From Megasphaera stantonii (GTDB lineage Bacteria > Bacillota > Negativicutes > Veillonellales > Megasphaeraceae), in the NCBI RefSeq assembly GCF_003367905.1, contig NZ_CP029462.1, forward strand, positions 1,922,001-1,986,000: a stretch of DNA of 64,000 nt, in the 5' to 3' direction. The position numbers and the translations under genes are program-made. Numbering within the stretch: the first letter of the stretch is position 1; the number at the start of each line of letters is the position of its first letter. This document shows, piece by piece, positions 18,138-26,186 of this stretch. The notes below the pieces were generated by a model, which was not told the origin of the DNA, searched no databases, and saw nothing but the letters and a program-made list of their open reading frames with translations.

Positions 18138-18368
18138 ATGGCACAATTGAATTTTAACATTGAAGACGTATGCGGTACGTTGTCGGAAAATAAAGACGGC
18201 TGGCGCAAGGAGCTGACTTATATCAGCTGGAACAACCGCGCGCCGAAATTCGACCTTCGCTCGTGGGACCCGGACTACCAGGCCATGACGAAAGGCATTA
18301 CGCTGACGAAGGAAGAATTGGAAAAACTGCGCGACGTTTTGAACGAATTGGATTTTGATAAATACTAA
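18138..18368 (+). CDS. YdbC/PC4-like single-stranded nucleic-acid-binding protein
   Basis: This 76-residue protein has the PC4 (transcriptional coactivator p15) fold pattern of lactococcal YdbC: KELTYISWNNRAPKFDLRSW followed by MTKGITLTKEELEKLRDVLNEL. Family members bind single-stranded DNA as dimers; the role in bacteria is not settled. The ATG at 18138 follows TAGGAGGG at ideal distance, whereas the frame opens earlier at 18078 without a site. It has its own promoter and is followed by a terminator. Confidence 0.82.
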   Translation: MAQLNFNIEDVCGTLSENKDGWRKELTYISWNNRAPKFDLRSWDPDYQAMTKGITLTKEELEKLRDVLNELDFDKY

Positions 18369-18380
18369 AAAGGAGTGAAG

Positions 18381-18437
18381 AGTATGCTTTCGACAGTTCC
18401 ATTATATGAATGCTGAGAAAGCATACTTTTTGTTTTT
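18381..18437 (+). terminator. Terminator after the PC4-like gene
   Basis: AGTATGCTTTC (18381-18391) pairs with GAAAGCATACT (18417-18427), followed by TTTTTGTTTTT. A ten-codon reading frame with its own ribosome site is nested in it. Confidence 0.85.
18384..18416 (+). CDS. Possible ten-residue micro-ORF inside the terminator
   Basis: AAGGAG (18370-18375) lies eight bases before an ATG at 18384 that opens MLSTVPLYEC and stops at 18416, immediately before the 3' arm of the terminator stem. The start codon is within the 5' arm. The spacing is what a translated leader would show, but a chance arrangement cannot be excluded. No homologue is recognised. Confidence 0.3.
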   Translation: MLSTVPLYEC

Positions 18438-18439
18438 GC

Positions 18440-18468
18440 TTGCAAATCTTCAGGAAACATTATATAAT
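18440..18468 (+). promoter_or_regulatory. Promoter of the fapR-fab operon
   Basis: TTGCAA at 18440-18445, a 17-base spacer and a perfect TATAAT at 18463-18468. Transcription is predicted to start near 18475, just upstream of the FapR operator. Confidence 0.82.
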
Positions 18469-18486
18469 CTCTAGTTGTATGTACTA

Positions 18487-18503
18487 TTAGTACTTGGTCA
18501 TAA
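18487..18503 (+). promoter_or_regulatory. FapR operator
   Basis: The 17-base site TTAGTACTTGGTCATAA matches the FapR consensus (TTAGTACCTGGTACTAA type) at 14 of 17 positions. It sits about 12 bases after the predicted transcription start, directly before fapR. It would let FapR, released by malonyl-CoA, repress its own operon. Confidence 0.82.
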
Positions 18504-18522
18504 ATTGCTTAAAGGTGATGAA

Positions 18523-19065
18523 ATGGTTCGTATAGCAAGAGATAAGCGGCATGCCCTGCTGCGCAAGCGAATAGAAGAAGACCCCTTCGTGAACGACGAA
18601 GAACTGGCGGAGGAATTTTCCGTCAGCGTAGCTACTATCCGCTTGGACCGCATGGCGTTGGGGATTCCGGAAATGCGCATCCGCATCAAGCAGAAGGCGG
18701 AAGCGGCCCAGCCCCGGCAGAAGAATGCAGGCTTTGTAGGCGAACTCGTGGAATGCACCGTTGGACAGAGCGCGATTTCCATTATGACAGCGACGGAAGA
18801 TATGGTCGATGAAGCGCATATCGTGCGCTCCCAATGCTTGTATGCTCAGGCCAATTCGCTGGCCCAGGCCGTGTTGCACCTGCCTGTGGCCATTACGGCC
18901 GTAGCTAATATCAAATACAAACAGCCTGTTACTGTAGGCGACAAGCTCGTCGCCGTAGCAGAAGTGATTCGCCGCCGCGATCAGAAATACTATGTATGGG
19001 TGAAAATACGGAAAAATGCGAAGGAAGTATTTCGCACAAAGTTTATCATAGAATCTTTGGAATGA
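18523..19065 (+). CDS. fapR: Fatty-acid and phospholipid biosynthesis repressor FapR
   Basis: FapR represses fatty-acid genes and is released by malonyl-CoA. The 180-residue protein has an N-terminal DeoR-like helix-turn-helix (DPFVNDEELAEEFSVSVATIRLDR, residues about 20-45) and a C-terminal hotdog-fold effector domain (GELVECTVGQSAIS; HIVRSQCLYAQANSLA near residue 100). The ATG at 18523 follows AAAGGTGATG; the frame opening at 18475 is rejected because it begins at the transcription start. The operator upstream and plsX downstream match the Bacillus fapR-plsX order. Confidence 0.94.
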   Translation: MVRIARDKRHALLRKRIEEDPFVNDEELAEEFSVSVATIRLDRMALGIPEMRIRIKQKAEAAQPRQKNAGFVGELVECTVGQSAISIMTATEDMVDEAHIVRSQCLYAQANSLAQAVLHLPVAITAVANIKYKQPVTVGDKLVAVAEVIRRRDQKYYVWVKIRKNAKEVFRTKFIIESLE

Positions 19066-19077
19066 TGGAGCGTAAGT

Positions 19078-20103
19078 ATGAAAATAGCTGTAGACGCTAT
19101 GGGCGGCGATTATGCACCGGAAGAAGTGGTGCTGGGCGCGATTGAGGCTGTCAAATCGTATAGCCTGGACGTCGTCTTAGTAGGGGATACTAATAAAATA
19201 AAAGAAGTATTAAACCGGTACGGCGCGAAGGACAATTCGCATTTGTCCATCGTTCACGCCAGCCAGGTCATCGATATGGGAGAACATCCGGCTCAGGCAA
19301 TCCGCAAAAAGAAGGACGCGTCGATTGTCGTGGCGACACAGCTGGTAAAGGACGGCGCCTGCGACGCCGTCGTAGCTCCCGGCAGTACAGGAGCCGCCGT
19401 TACGGCAGCTCTCCTGGGATTGGGCCGCATTAAGGGCATTGAACGGCCCTGCATTGCGACGCCGATTCCTTCGAAGAAGGGCATTACCGTCCTTCTCGAT
19501 TCGGGCGCAAACGCCAACAGCAAGCCGAAGCACTTGGTGGAAGGAGCCATTATGGGCTCGCACTATGCGAAATACATTTTGGGCGTAGACAAGCCCACCG
19601 TCGGCCTGCTGAATATCGGCGAGGAAGCGTCGAAGGGGAACGAGTTGGCCCAGGCGACGTATCCGCTGCTGGAAAAACTGAAGACCATTTCCTTTTACGG
19701 CAACGTAGAAGGCCGTGATATTCCGAAAGGGACTGTCGATGTCGTCGTCTGCGACGGCTTCGTAGGCAACGTCATTTTGAAATTTGGCGAAGGCATGGCC
19801 ATGTTTATCATCCGCTTGGTGAAGGATACGATCAAGAGCAGCGGATTTATTGCTAAATTAGGAGCTCTGGCCGTATATCCGGCCCTCCGAACCTTAAAAA
19901 AACGTCTTGATTTCACAGAGTACGGCGGTGCGCCTCTTCTCGGCGTAGACGGAAGCTTTATTATCTGCCATGGAAGCTCTAAAGCCAAGGCGATCAAAAA
20001 CGCCATCCGCGTAGCGGGAGAATTGGCGCAGCAGGACGTAGTAGGCCATATTCGCAAAAGTATAGAGGAAGAAGAGGTAGAACAGTATGATAGTGAAAAC
20101 TAA
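19078..20103 (+). CDS. plsX: Phosphate acyltransferase PlsX
   Basis: PlsX makes acyl-phosphate from acyl-ACP for phospholipid synthesis and acts at the membrane surface. The 341-residue protein begins KIAVDAMGGDYAPEEVVLGA, the family signature, and shows SIVVATQLVKDGACDAVVAPGSTGA near residue 85, DSGANANSKPKHL near residue 141, and PLLGVDGSFIICHGSSKAKAI near the end. It lies 12 bases after fapR and overlaps fabH by 17 bases. Confidence 0.96.
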   Translation: MKIAVDAMGGDYAPEEVVLGAIEAVKSYSLDVVLVGDTNKIKEVLNRYGAKDNSHLSIVHASQVIDMGEHPAQAIRKKKDASIVVATQLVKDGACDAVVAPGSTGAAVTAALLGLGRIKGIERPCIATPIPSKKGITVLLDSGANANSKPKHLVEGAIMGSHYAKYILGVDKPTVGLLNIGEEASKGNELAQATYPLLEKLKTISFYGNVEGRDIPKGTVDVVVCDGFVGNVILKFGEGMAMFIIRLVKDTIKSSGFIAKLGALAVYPALRTLKKRLDFTEYGGAPLLGVDGSFIICHGSSKAKAIKNAIRVAGELAQQDVVGHIRKSIEEEEVEQYDSEN

Positions 20104-21088
20104 TCCGGCCGGCATATTGGGGACAGGCCATTACGTTCCCGATAGAGTCGTGACGAATGCCGATTTAGAAAAAATCGTAGACACGTCAGACGAATGGATT
20201 CGGGAGCGGACGGGCATCCGCGAACGGCACTTTGCGCCGGAAGGCGTCAACACGTCCGATATGTGTACTATCGCCGCCAGGCAGGCCATGGAAATGGCCG
20301 GCATCACGGCGGAACAGCTGGATATGATTATCGTTTGCACGCTGACGCCGGATATGACGATTCCGTCGACGGCCTGCATCGTGCAGAAGAACCTCGGCGC
20401 CGTCAACGCCGCCGTTTTCGACTTATACGCCGCCTGCTCGGGCTTTGCCTACGGAGCGATTACGGCGTCCCAGTACATTGAAAGCGGCATGTGCAAGTAC
20501 ATCCTGGTCATCGGCGCGGAAATCCTCAGCCGTTTTATGGATATGACGGACCGCAACACCTGCGTATTGTTCGGCGACGGAGCTGGTGCAGCCGTATTAG
20601 GGCCTGTAGAACAGGGCTACGGCATTTTAGGTGCCGACATGGGGGCCGACGGCAACGGCGGCCAGTACCTGAATATCCCGTCCAGCGGCGTCGCTATCCT
20701 GCCGACGGACGAAGCGCGGGAAAAGCACCTGACGTATATCAAGATGGACGGCAAGGAAGTGTACAAGTTTGCCGTCAAGGTCATGGGAAAGACGGCGGAA
20801 AAGGCCTTGGAACGGGCTGGCTTGTCTCATGAAGACATCGACCTTCTCGTGCCTCATCAGGCCAATATCCGCATTATTACGTCAGCGGCCAAACGGCTTC
20901 ACCTGCCGATGGAAAAGGTGTTTGTCAACATAGATAAATATGCCAATACGTCAGGAGCATCCATTCCCATCGCCCTTGACGAAGCGAACCGCCAGGGACT
21001 CATGAAACACGGCGACATCGTCGTGCTGGCAGGGTTCGGCGCCGGTCTTACGTGGGCCGGATTGGCAATGAAATGGTATGCGAAATAA
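20087..21088 (+). CDS. fabH: Beta-ketoacyl-ACP synthase III FabH
   Basis: FabH starts fatty-acid synthesis by condensing acetyl-CoA (or a branched primer) with malonyl-ACP. The 333-residue thiolase-fold enzyme has the catalytic Cys in DLYAACSGFAYG near residue 112, His in LVPHQANIRI near residue 255 and Asn in KYANTSGASIP near residue 285. ERTGIRERHFA near residue 40 is a typical CoA-binding segment. The ATG overlaps the end of plsX. The long companion reading frames in other phases are shadows of GC-rich coding sequence. Confidence 0.96.
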   Translation: MIVKTNPAGILGTGHYVPDRVVTNADLEKIVDTSDEWIRERTGIRERHFAPEGVNTSDMCTIAARQAMEMAGITAEQLDMIIVCTLTPDMTIPSTACIVQKNLGAVNAAVFDLYAACSGFAYGAITASQYIESGMCKYILVIGAEILSRFMDMTDRNTCVLFGDGAGAAVLGPVEQGYGILGADMGADGNGGQYLNIPSSGVAILPTDEAREKHLTYIKMDGKEVYKFAVKVMGKTAEKALERAGLSHEDIDLLVPHQANIRIITSAAKRLHLPMEKVFVNIDKYANTSGASIPIALDEANRQGLMKHGDIVVLAGFGAGLTWAGLAMKWYAK

Positions 21089-21106
21089 GGACGACGAGGT
21101 GATAGT

Positions 21107-22048
21107 ATGAAAAAAGCATTTGTATTCCCCGGACAGGGCGCGCAGAAAGTCGGCATGGTCAAGGATTTGTACGAATCGTACGCCGTCGTGCGGGAGCTTT
21201 TTGAAGAAGCCGACGACGCATTAGGATTTTCTTTGACGAAGCTGTGCTTTGAAGGCCCTGATGAAGAATTGATGAAGACTTATAATACACAGCCGGCGAT
21301 CCTGACGGCCAGCACTGCCTGCTGCCGCGTATTGGAACAGGAAGGCGTGACGCCGGACATCGCCGCAGGCCACAGCTTGGGCGAATATTCGGCTCTCGTA
21401 GCGGCCGGCGCCCTTTCCTTTGCCGACGCCGTGCGGACTGTACGGCTCCGCGGCCAGTTCATGCAGGAAGCCGTGCCCCTGGGAGAAGGAAGCATGGCGG
21501 CTATCATGGGCTTAGCTGAAGATAAGATTAAGGACATTTGCGCCCATATTTCCGAACAGGGCGGCGTAGTACAGGCCGTTAACTTCAACTGCCCCGGCCA
21601 GATCGTCATCGCCGGCAGCACGAAGGCCGTCGAAACGGCTGTAGACGAATTGAAAGCAGCCGGAGCGAAGCGGGCAGTCCTCCTCCACGTCAGTGCGCCT
21701 TTCCACAGCACGCTCATGGAGCCGGCGGCGAAACGTTTGGCAGAAGTGCTCGACACGATTACGATTTCCGACGCCAAGATTCCCGTCGTCGCCAACGTAA
21801 ACGGCCAGATCGAAACGGCTGCGGCCGATATTAAGGCTTCCCTGGTCAAGCAGGCGGCCAGCCCCGTGCTCTGGATCGACTGCACGAAGACCATGCAGGC
21901 CTTCGGCGCCGAAGCCTTCGTAGAAGTCGGCCCCGGCAAGACGCTCTGCGGCTTTAACCGCAAGATCGACCGGGCGATTCACAGCGAAAACGTAGAAGAT
22001 ATACCTTCCTTACAGAAAACACTTGAATTTTTCCAGGGGGTTAGATAA
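21107..22048 (+). CDS. fabD: Malonyl-CoA:ACP transacylase FabD
   Basis: FabD loads malonate onto acyl carrier protein. The 313-residue enzyme shows [13 protein letters not shown] at the start, the nucleophile elbow [15 protein letters not shown] near residue 90 with catalytic Ser, and FHSTLM near residue 201 with catalytic His. A GAGGTGATA ribosome site precedes the ATG. The next gene starts one base after its stop. Confidence 0.96.
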   Translation: MKKAFVFPGQGAQKVGMVKDLYESYAVVRELFEEADDALGFSLTKLCFEGPDEELMKTYNTQPAILTASTACCRVLEQEGVTPDIAAGHSLGEYSALVAAGALSFADAVRTVRLRGQFMQEAVPLGEGSMAAIMGLAEDKIKDICAHISEQGGVVQAVNFNCPGQIVIAGSTKAVETAVDELKAAGAKRAVLLHVSAPFHSTLMEPAAKRLAEVLDTITISDAKIPVVANVNGQIETAAADIKASLVKQAASPVLWIDCTKTMQAFGAEAFVEVGPGKTLCGFNRKIDRAIHSENVEDIPSLQKTLEFFQGVR

Positions 22049-22049
22049 A

Positions 22050-22793
22050 ATGCTCTTAACAGATAAAACTGCCGTCGTTACGGGTGGTTCCCGCGGTATC
22101 GGCCGGGCTATTGCCGTCTCCCTCGCCGCCGAAGGCGCAAAGGTAGCCGTTATATACGCCGGCAATGCGGCAGCAGCTGAAGAAACGCTGTCCCTCATCA
22201 AAGAACAAGGCGGCGAAGCCGTCGCAATGCAGTGCGACGTCGCCGACGACGCGGCCGTTTCCGATATGATAAACGCCGTAAAGGAACAGTTCGGCTCCGT
22301 CGACATCTTGGTCAACAACGCCGGCATTACCCGCGACGGCCTCCTCATGCGCATGAAGGAAGGCGACTGGCAGGCCGTGCTGGATACGAACCTGACGGGC
22401 GTGTTCCATTGCACGAAGGCCGTAACGAAGCTGATGATGAAGCAGCGCAGCGGCGCAATCATCAATATTACGTCCGTCGTCGGACAGACGGGCAACGCCG
22501 GCCAGGCAAACTACGCAGCGGCGAAAGCCGGCATGATCGGCTTTACGAAATCCGTAGCCAAGGAACTGGCTTCGCGGGGCATCCGCGTCAACGCCGTAGC
22601 TCCGGGCTGCATCGATACGGACATGACGGCGGTATTGAGCGACGCCGTAAAAGAAGACATGCTCAAATCGATTCCCTTGGGCCGCGTCGCCCAGCCGGAA
22701 GAAGTGGCGAAGGCCGTCGTGTTCCTCGCCTCTGACAACGCAAGCTATATTACCGGCCAGGTCTTAAACGTAGACGGCGGCATGGTAATGTAA
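22050..22793 (+). CDS. fabG: 3-oxoacyl-ACP reductase FabG
   Basis: FabG reduces 3-ketoacyl-ACP with NADPH. This 247-residue short-chain dehydrogenase has the [12 protein letters not shown] cofactor motif near residue 12, NNAG near residue 87, and the catalytic Ser (ITSVVG), Tyr and Lys (YAAAKAG) around residues 139-156. It ends in [12 protein letters not shown]. The ATG at 22050 follows AGGGGGTTAG. The in-frame codons upstream lie inside fabD and are discounted. Confidence 0.96.
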   Translation: MLLTDKTAVVTGGSRGIGRAIAVSLAAEGAKVAVIYAGNAAAAEETLSLIKEQGGEAVAMQCDVADDAAVSDMINAVKEQFGSVDILVNNAGITRDGLLMRMKEGDWQAVLDTNLTGVFHCTKAVTKLMMKQRSGAIINITSVVGQTGNAGQANYAAAKAGMIGFTKSVAKELASRGIRVNAVAPGCIDTDMTAVLSDAVKEDMLKSIPLGRVAQPEEVAKAVVFLASDNASYITGQVLNVDGGMVM

Positions 22794-22827
22794 GACATAT
22801 ATTCCACTGAAAGGGGGTGAATTGGAA

Positions 22828-23073
22828 ATGAGCGAAGAAGCTACTTTTGAAAAAGTAAAGAGCATCGTTGTTGAACAGCTCGGCGTTGACGAAAAAGAAG
22901 TCAAAATGGACGCTGCTTACATCGATGATTTGGGCGCTGATTCCTTGGATATCGTTGAATTGATCATGGCTTTCGAAGAAGAATTCAACATCGAAATCCC
23001 TGATGATGTTGCGGAAAAAATCAAAACTGTCAAAGATACAGTTGATTACATCGAAAAGGAAAAGAAAGCGTAA
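22828..23073 (+). CDS. acpP: Acyl carrier protein AcpP
   Basis: This 81-residue acidic four-helix protein carries growing acyl chains on phosphopantetheine. The attachment Ser lies in [19 protein letters not shown] near residue 40, and the sequence ends [21 protein letters not shown]. An AAAGGGGGTGA site lies eight bases before the ATG at 22828; a TTG at 22822 is in frame but badly placed. Its codon use (more GAA, GAT, GTT) differs slightly from its neighbours, as usual for a very highly expressed gene. Confidence 0.97.
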   Translation: MSEEATFEKVKSIVVEQLGVDEKEVKMDAAYIDDLGADSLDIVELIMAFEEEFNIEIPDDVAEKIKTVKDTVDYIEKEKKA

Positions 23074-23092
23074 GTACGCAATAGGGCCGGAT

Positions 23093-23114
23093 GGGGAAGC
23101 CATGGCGCTTCCCC
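23093..23114 (+). promoter_or_regulatory. Hairpin between acpP and fabK
   Basis: GGGGAAGC (23093-23100) pairs with GCTTCCCC (23107-23114) with a short loop and no T-run. It is probably an mRNA processing or stability element separating the highly expressed acpP from fabK. Confidence 0.5.
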
Positions 23115-23143
23115 TGACGGTGTCTTGATTGGAGGAAAACAGA

Positions 23144-24100
23144 GTGAAGCTGCCAGAATTAAGAATAGGTAAGCTCGTAGCAAAGGTGCCAATCGTCCAG
23201 GGCGGCATGGCAATTCGATTGTCCACAGCCCGATTGGCCGCAGCAGTAGCCAACGAAGGCGGTATTGGCCTTATTGCGGCTTCTGGCATGCCCTTTGATG
23301 AATTAAGGTATGAAATACGCTTAGCCAGAAAACTGGCTCCAACTGGAATCATAGGCATAAACGTAATGGTCGCGGCCCGCGAATTCAAAGGGATCGTGAC
23401 CACTGCAATTGAAGAAGGAATAGACCTGGTTGTAGCAGGAGCAGGCTTTTCCCGGGATATGTTCGCCTGGGGAAAAGACAGCGGCACGCCTATTGTGCCC
23501 ATCGTATCTTCTGCTAAACTAGCTAAAATATCCCAAACCCTGGGTGCTGCTGCCGTCGTCGTAGAGGGGGCAGAAGCAGGCGGGCATCTGGGAACCAACC
23601 GCTCGAGCCGGCTCATCGTGCCGGAAGTGCGGAAAGCTGTCGACATTCCCGTCATCGGCGCAGGCGGCGTTCTTCACGGTGAAGACATTGCCGAAATGCT
23701 GCGTTTGGGCGCCGACGGCGTTCAGATGGGAAGCCGGTTTGCCGCCAGCGTGGAATCCAACGGCGCTGACGAATTGAAAAAGGTATATCTGCGGGCCAAT
23801 AGCCCTGAAGATTTTATATTGGTGCATAGTCCAGTCGGCCTTCCGGGGCAGGCAATCCGGACGCCCTTTTCCGAACGAATTCTTCTCGGTACGGCGCCGG
23901 CGCCGGATCACTGCGATCAGTGTCTGAAAAAATGCAGCCATAAGTACTGCATTATCCGCGCCCTCACGAGAGCGCAGCAGGGCGACGTCGAAACGGGCTT
24001 GGTGTTCTCCGGCAGGAGAATGCAGGAAATCCATGACATTCTGCCGGTAAAAGACATATTTGCATATCTTAAACGTGAAATGGATGAAATTCCCGATTGA
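23144..24100 (+). CDS. fabK: Enoyl-ACP reductase II FabK (FMN)
   Basis: FabK reduces enoyl-ACP and replaces FabI in many Firmicutes. The 318-residue TIM-barrel flavoprotein of the nitronate monooxygenase family shows VPIVQGGMAIRLSTARLAAA near residue 13, INVMVAAREF, VVAGAGFSRDMFAW, VVEGAEAGGHLGT near residue 143 and VIGAGGVLHGEDIAEMLRLGADGVQ with the phosphate-binding glycines. The GTG at 23144 follows TGGAGG by eight bases. A cysteine cluster near residue 260 (CDQCLKKCSHKYC) is worth noting and is not required by the fold. FabK makes the host likely insensitive to triclosan-type FabI inhibitors. Confidence 0.92.
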   Translation: MKLPELRIGKLVAKVPIVQGGMAIRLSTARLAAAVANEGGIGLIAASGMPFDELRYEIRLARKLAPTGIIGINVMVAAREFKGIVTTAIEEGIDLVVAGAGFSRDMFAWGKDSGTPIVPIVSSAKLAKISQTLGAAAVVVEGAEAGGHLGTNRSSRLIVPEVRKAVDIPVIGAGGVLHGEDIAEMLRLGADGVQMGSRFAASVESNGADELKKVYLRANSPEDFILVHSPVGLPGQAIRTPFSERILLGTAPAPDHCDQCLKKCSHKYCIIRALTRAQQGDVETGLVFSGRRMQEIHDILPVKDIFAYLKREMDEIPD

Positions 24101-24135
24101 TTCACGGTTTGATTTTTGATGATGAGGTGAAAATA

Positions 24136-25389
24136 TTGGAAAAACGTGTAGTGATTACAGGCGTCGGCGTCATTTCCCCCGTAGGCATGGGTAAGGATGA
24201 ATTTTGGAACGCGCTGCTCAGCGGCAAAAATGGAATCGGTCCTATCACTCATTTTGACGCGACTGAATACGGCGCGCGCATTGCCGGCGAAGTCAAAGAT
24301 TTTGATCCTGCTGCCTTCGGCATTGATAAGAAGGAAGCTCGCCACATGGACCCGTCTACGCAGTACGCCGTAGCGGCCGCCAAATTGGCTCTCGAAGATT
24401 CTAAGATGAATTTGGATGAAGAAGACCGCGACCGCATCGGTACGATCGTCGGCACGGGCATCGGCGGCATGGAAACTCTCCATAACCTGTATAAGGGCTT
24501 GTTTGCCAAGGGACCGTCCCGCGTCAATCCCTTTGTCGTACCGAAGATGATCGCCAACATGGCGTCCGGCCAGGTTTCCATTACCTTCGGCCTGAAGGGC
24601 CATTGCGCCAGCGTCGTAACGGCCTGCGCGACAGGCGCTAACTCCATCGGCGACGCCTTCCGCATGATTCAGCGCGGCGAACTGGACGCAGCCGTAGCCG
24701 GCGGTACGGAAGCTGCCGTATCTCCCGGCGCTGTAGCGGGCTTTGCCGCGATGAAGGCTCTGAGCACGCGCAACGACGATCCGGCTCATGCATCCCGTCC
24801 CTTTGACAAAGACCGCGACGGCTTCGTCATGGGCGAAGGCGCAGGCATTGTCGTACTGGAAGAATTAGAACACGCTAAGAAGCGCGGCGCCCACATTTAC
24901 TGCGAAATCAGCGGTTATGGCAGCAACGCCGACGCATATCACATTACGGCTCCCGGTCCGGACGGCATCCAGCAGTCCAAGTGCATAGAATTGGCTATTA
25001 AGGACGCCGGTCTCCTGCCGAACGACGTCGACTACGTCAACGCTCACGGCACGTCGACACATTTGAACGACTTGAACGAAACGAAAGCCGTTTCCCGCGT
25101 ATTCGGCGATCACGCCAAAGCCCTCCTCATGAGCTCGACGAAGTCCATGACGGGTCATCTCCTCGGCGCAGCCGGCGCCGTCGAAGCCATCGTCTGCGCT
25201 TTGACGATTGAAACGGGCAAGGTACATCCGACGATTAACTTGGCGGAAGTCGACGACGAACTGAAAGAATTCGGCTTGAATTACGTGCCGAACGAAGCCG
25301 TAGACGCCGACGTCAACGTAGCGATTTCCAACTCCTTCGGGTTCGGCGGCCACAACGCAACGCTGCTGTTTAGAAAATACGTCGACTAA
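24136..25389 (+). CDS. fabF: Beta-ketoacyl-ACP synthase II FabF
   Basis: FabF elongates acyl-ACP with malonyl-ACP. The 417-residue enzyme begins KRVVITGVGVISPVG and has the catalytic Cys in VVTACATGANSIGDAF near residue 165, the first His in NAHGTSTHLND near 305 and the second in STKSMTGHLLGAAGA near 342. The initiator is judged to be TTG at 24136, because GAGGTGA lies seven bases upstream; earlier in-frame starts would overlap fabK. Confidence 0.95.
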   Translation: MEKRVVITGVGVISPVGMGKDEFWNALLSGKNGIGPITHFDATEYGARIAGEVKDFDPAAFGIDKKEARHMDPSTQYAVAAAKLALEDSKMNLDEEDRDRIGTIVGTGIGGMETLHNLYKGLFAKGPSRVNPFVVPKMIANMASGQVSITFGLKGHCASVVTACATGANSIGDAFRMIQRGELDAAVAGGTEAAVSPGAVAGFAAMKALSTRNDDPAHASRPFDKDRDGFVMGEGAGIVVLEELEHAKKRGAHIYCEISGYGSNADAYHITAPGPDGIQQSKCIELAIKDAGLLPNDVDYVNAHGTSTHLNDLNETKAVSRVFGDHAKALLMSSTKSMTGHLLGAAGAVEAIVCALTIETGKVHPTINLAEVDDELKEFGLNYVPNEAVDADVNVAISNSFGFGGHNATLLFRKYVD

Positions 25390-25434
25390 GCGTTGGCAAG
25401 CGGAATACAAAATAGATTAGAGAAGATCATGTGA

Positions 25435-26145
25435 ATGGATACAGGTAGAAAAAAGCAGTTAGAAAAATTCATTGACGTTTTAGGACTTTCCTCTTTTCAT
25501 AATCTGTTGATTTTGGACCAGGCTCTGACACACTCATCCTATGCCAATGAAAATAAGGCAAAACACGGTTATTACAATGAACGGCTGGAATTTTTGGGAG
25601 ATGCGATTCTCGACTTGGTAGTCGGCGAATATCTTTTCCTGCAATATCCCCACATGCCGGAAGGCGAATTATCGAAAGCGCGGGCCAGCGTCGTCAGCGA
25701 AGCGCCGCTGGCTGCCGTATGCGCTACCTTCAACATGGGGGACTACATTCTTCTGGGAAAAGGAGAATTGGCGTCAGGCGGCCGCAAGCGGGCCAGCATA
25801 CTGGCAGACGCATTTGAAGCCGTCGTCGGCGCGATTTACATTGATTCGTCTTATGAAGAAGCGCGCAAATTTATTCTGCATCAGTTAAAAGATTATTTAT
25901 CCCTCGTTGCCAGCGGCGATTACGGAAAAGATTACAAGACGCTGTTCCAGGAATTCGTCCAGCGCGACGGCGAGCAGAAAATCACATACGCCCTGTGCCG
26001 GGAAGAAGGCCCCGACCACGACAAGACCTTTTACATGGAGGTCATCGTAGCCGGCAAGGTTCTCGGCGAAGGCTCCGGCAAGACCAAAAAGGATGCGGAA
26101 CAGCATGCCGCTCACGAAGCTCTGAAACGATTACATGCAATATAA
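25435..26145 (+). CDS. rnc: Ribonuclease III
   Basis: RNase III cuts double-stranded RNA in rRNA and mRNA processing. The 236-residue protein has the catalytic signature NERLEFLGDAILDLVVGEYLF near residue 45, a second acidic site in ADAFEAVVGAIYID near residue 123, and a C-terminal dsRNA-binding domain (KTLFQEFVQRDG...SGKTKKDAEQHAAHEAL). It ends the fab operon. Such a gene order is common in Firmicutes, where acpP is followed by rnc. Confidence 0.96.
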   Translation: MDTGRKKQLEKFIDVLGLSSFHNLLILDQALTHSSYANENKAKHGYYNERLEFLGDAILDLVVGEYLFLQYPHMPEGELSKARASVVSEAPLAAVCATFNMGDYILLGKGELASGGRKRASILADAFEAVVGAIYIDSSYEEARKFILHQLKDYLSLVASGDYGKDYKTLFQEFVQRDGEQKITYALCREEGPDHDKTFYMEVIVAGKVLGEGSGKTKKDAEQHAAHEALKRLHAI

Positions 26146-26175
26146 AAGGATGCGGCTCAGCCCATCCTTTTTTTA
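26146..26175 (+). terminator. Terminator of the fab-rnc operon
   Basis: AAGGATG (26146-26152) pairs with CATCCTT (26163-26169), followed by a run of T. Confidence 0.8.
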
Positions 26176-26186
26176 TTTGAGGTATT

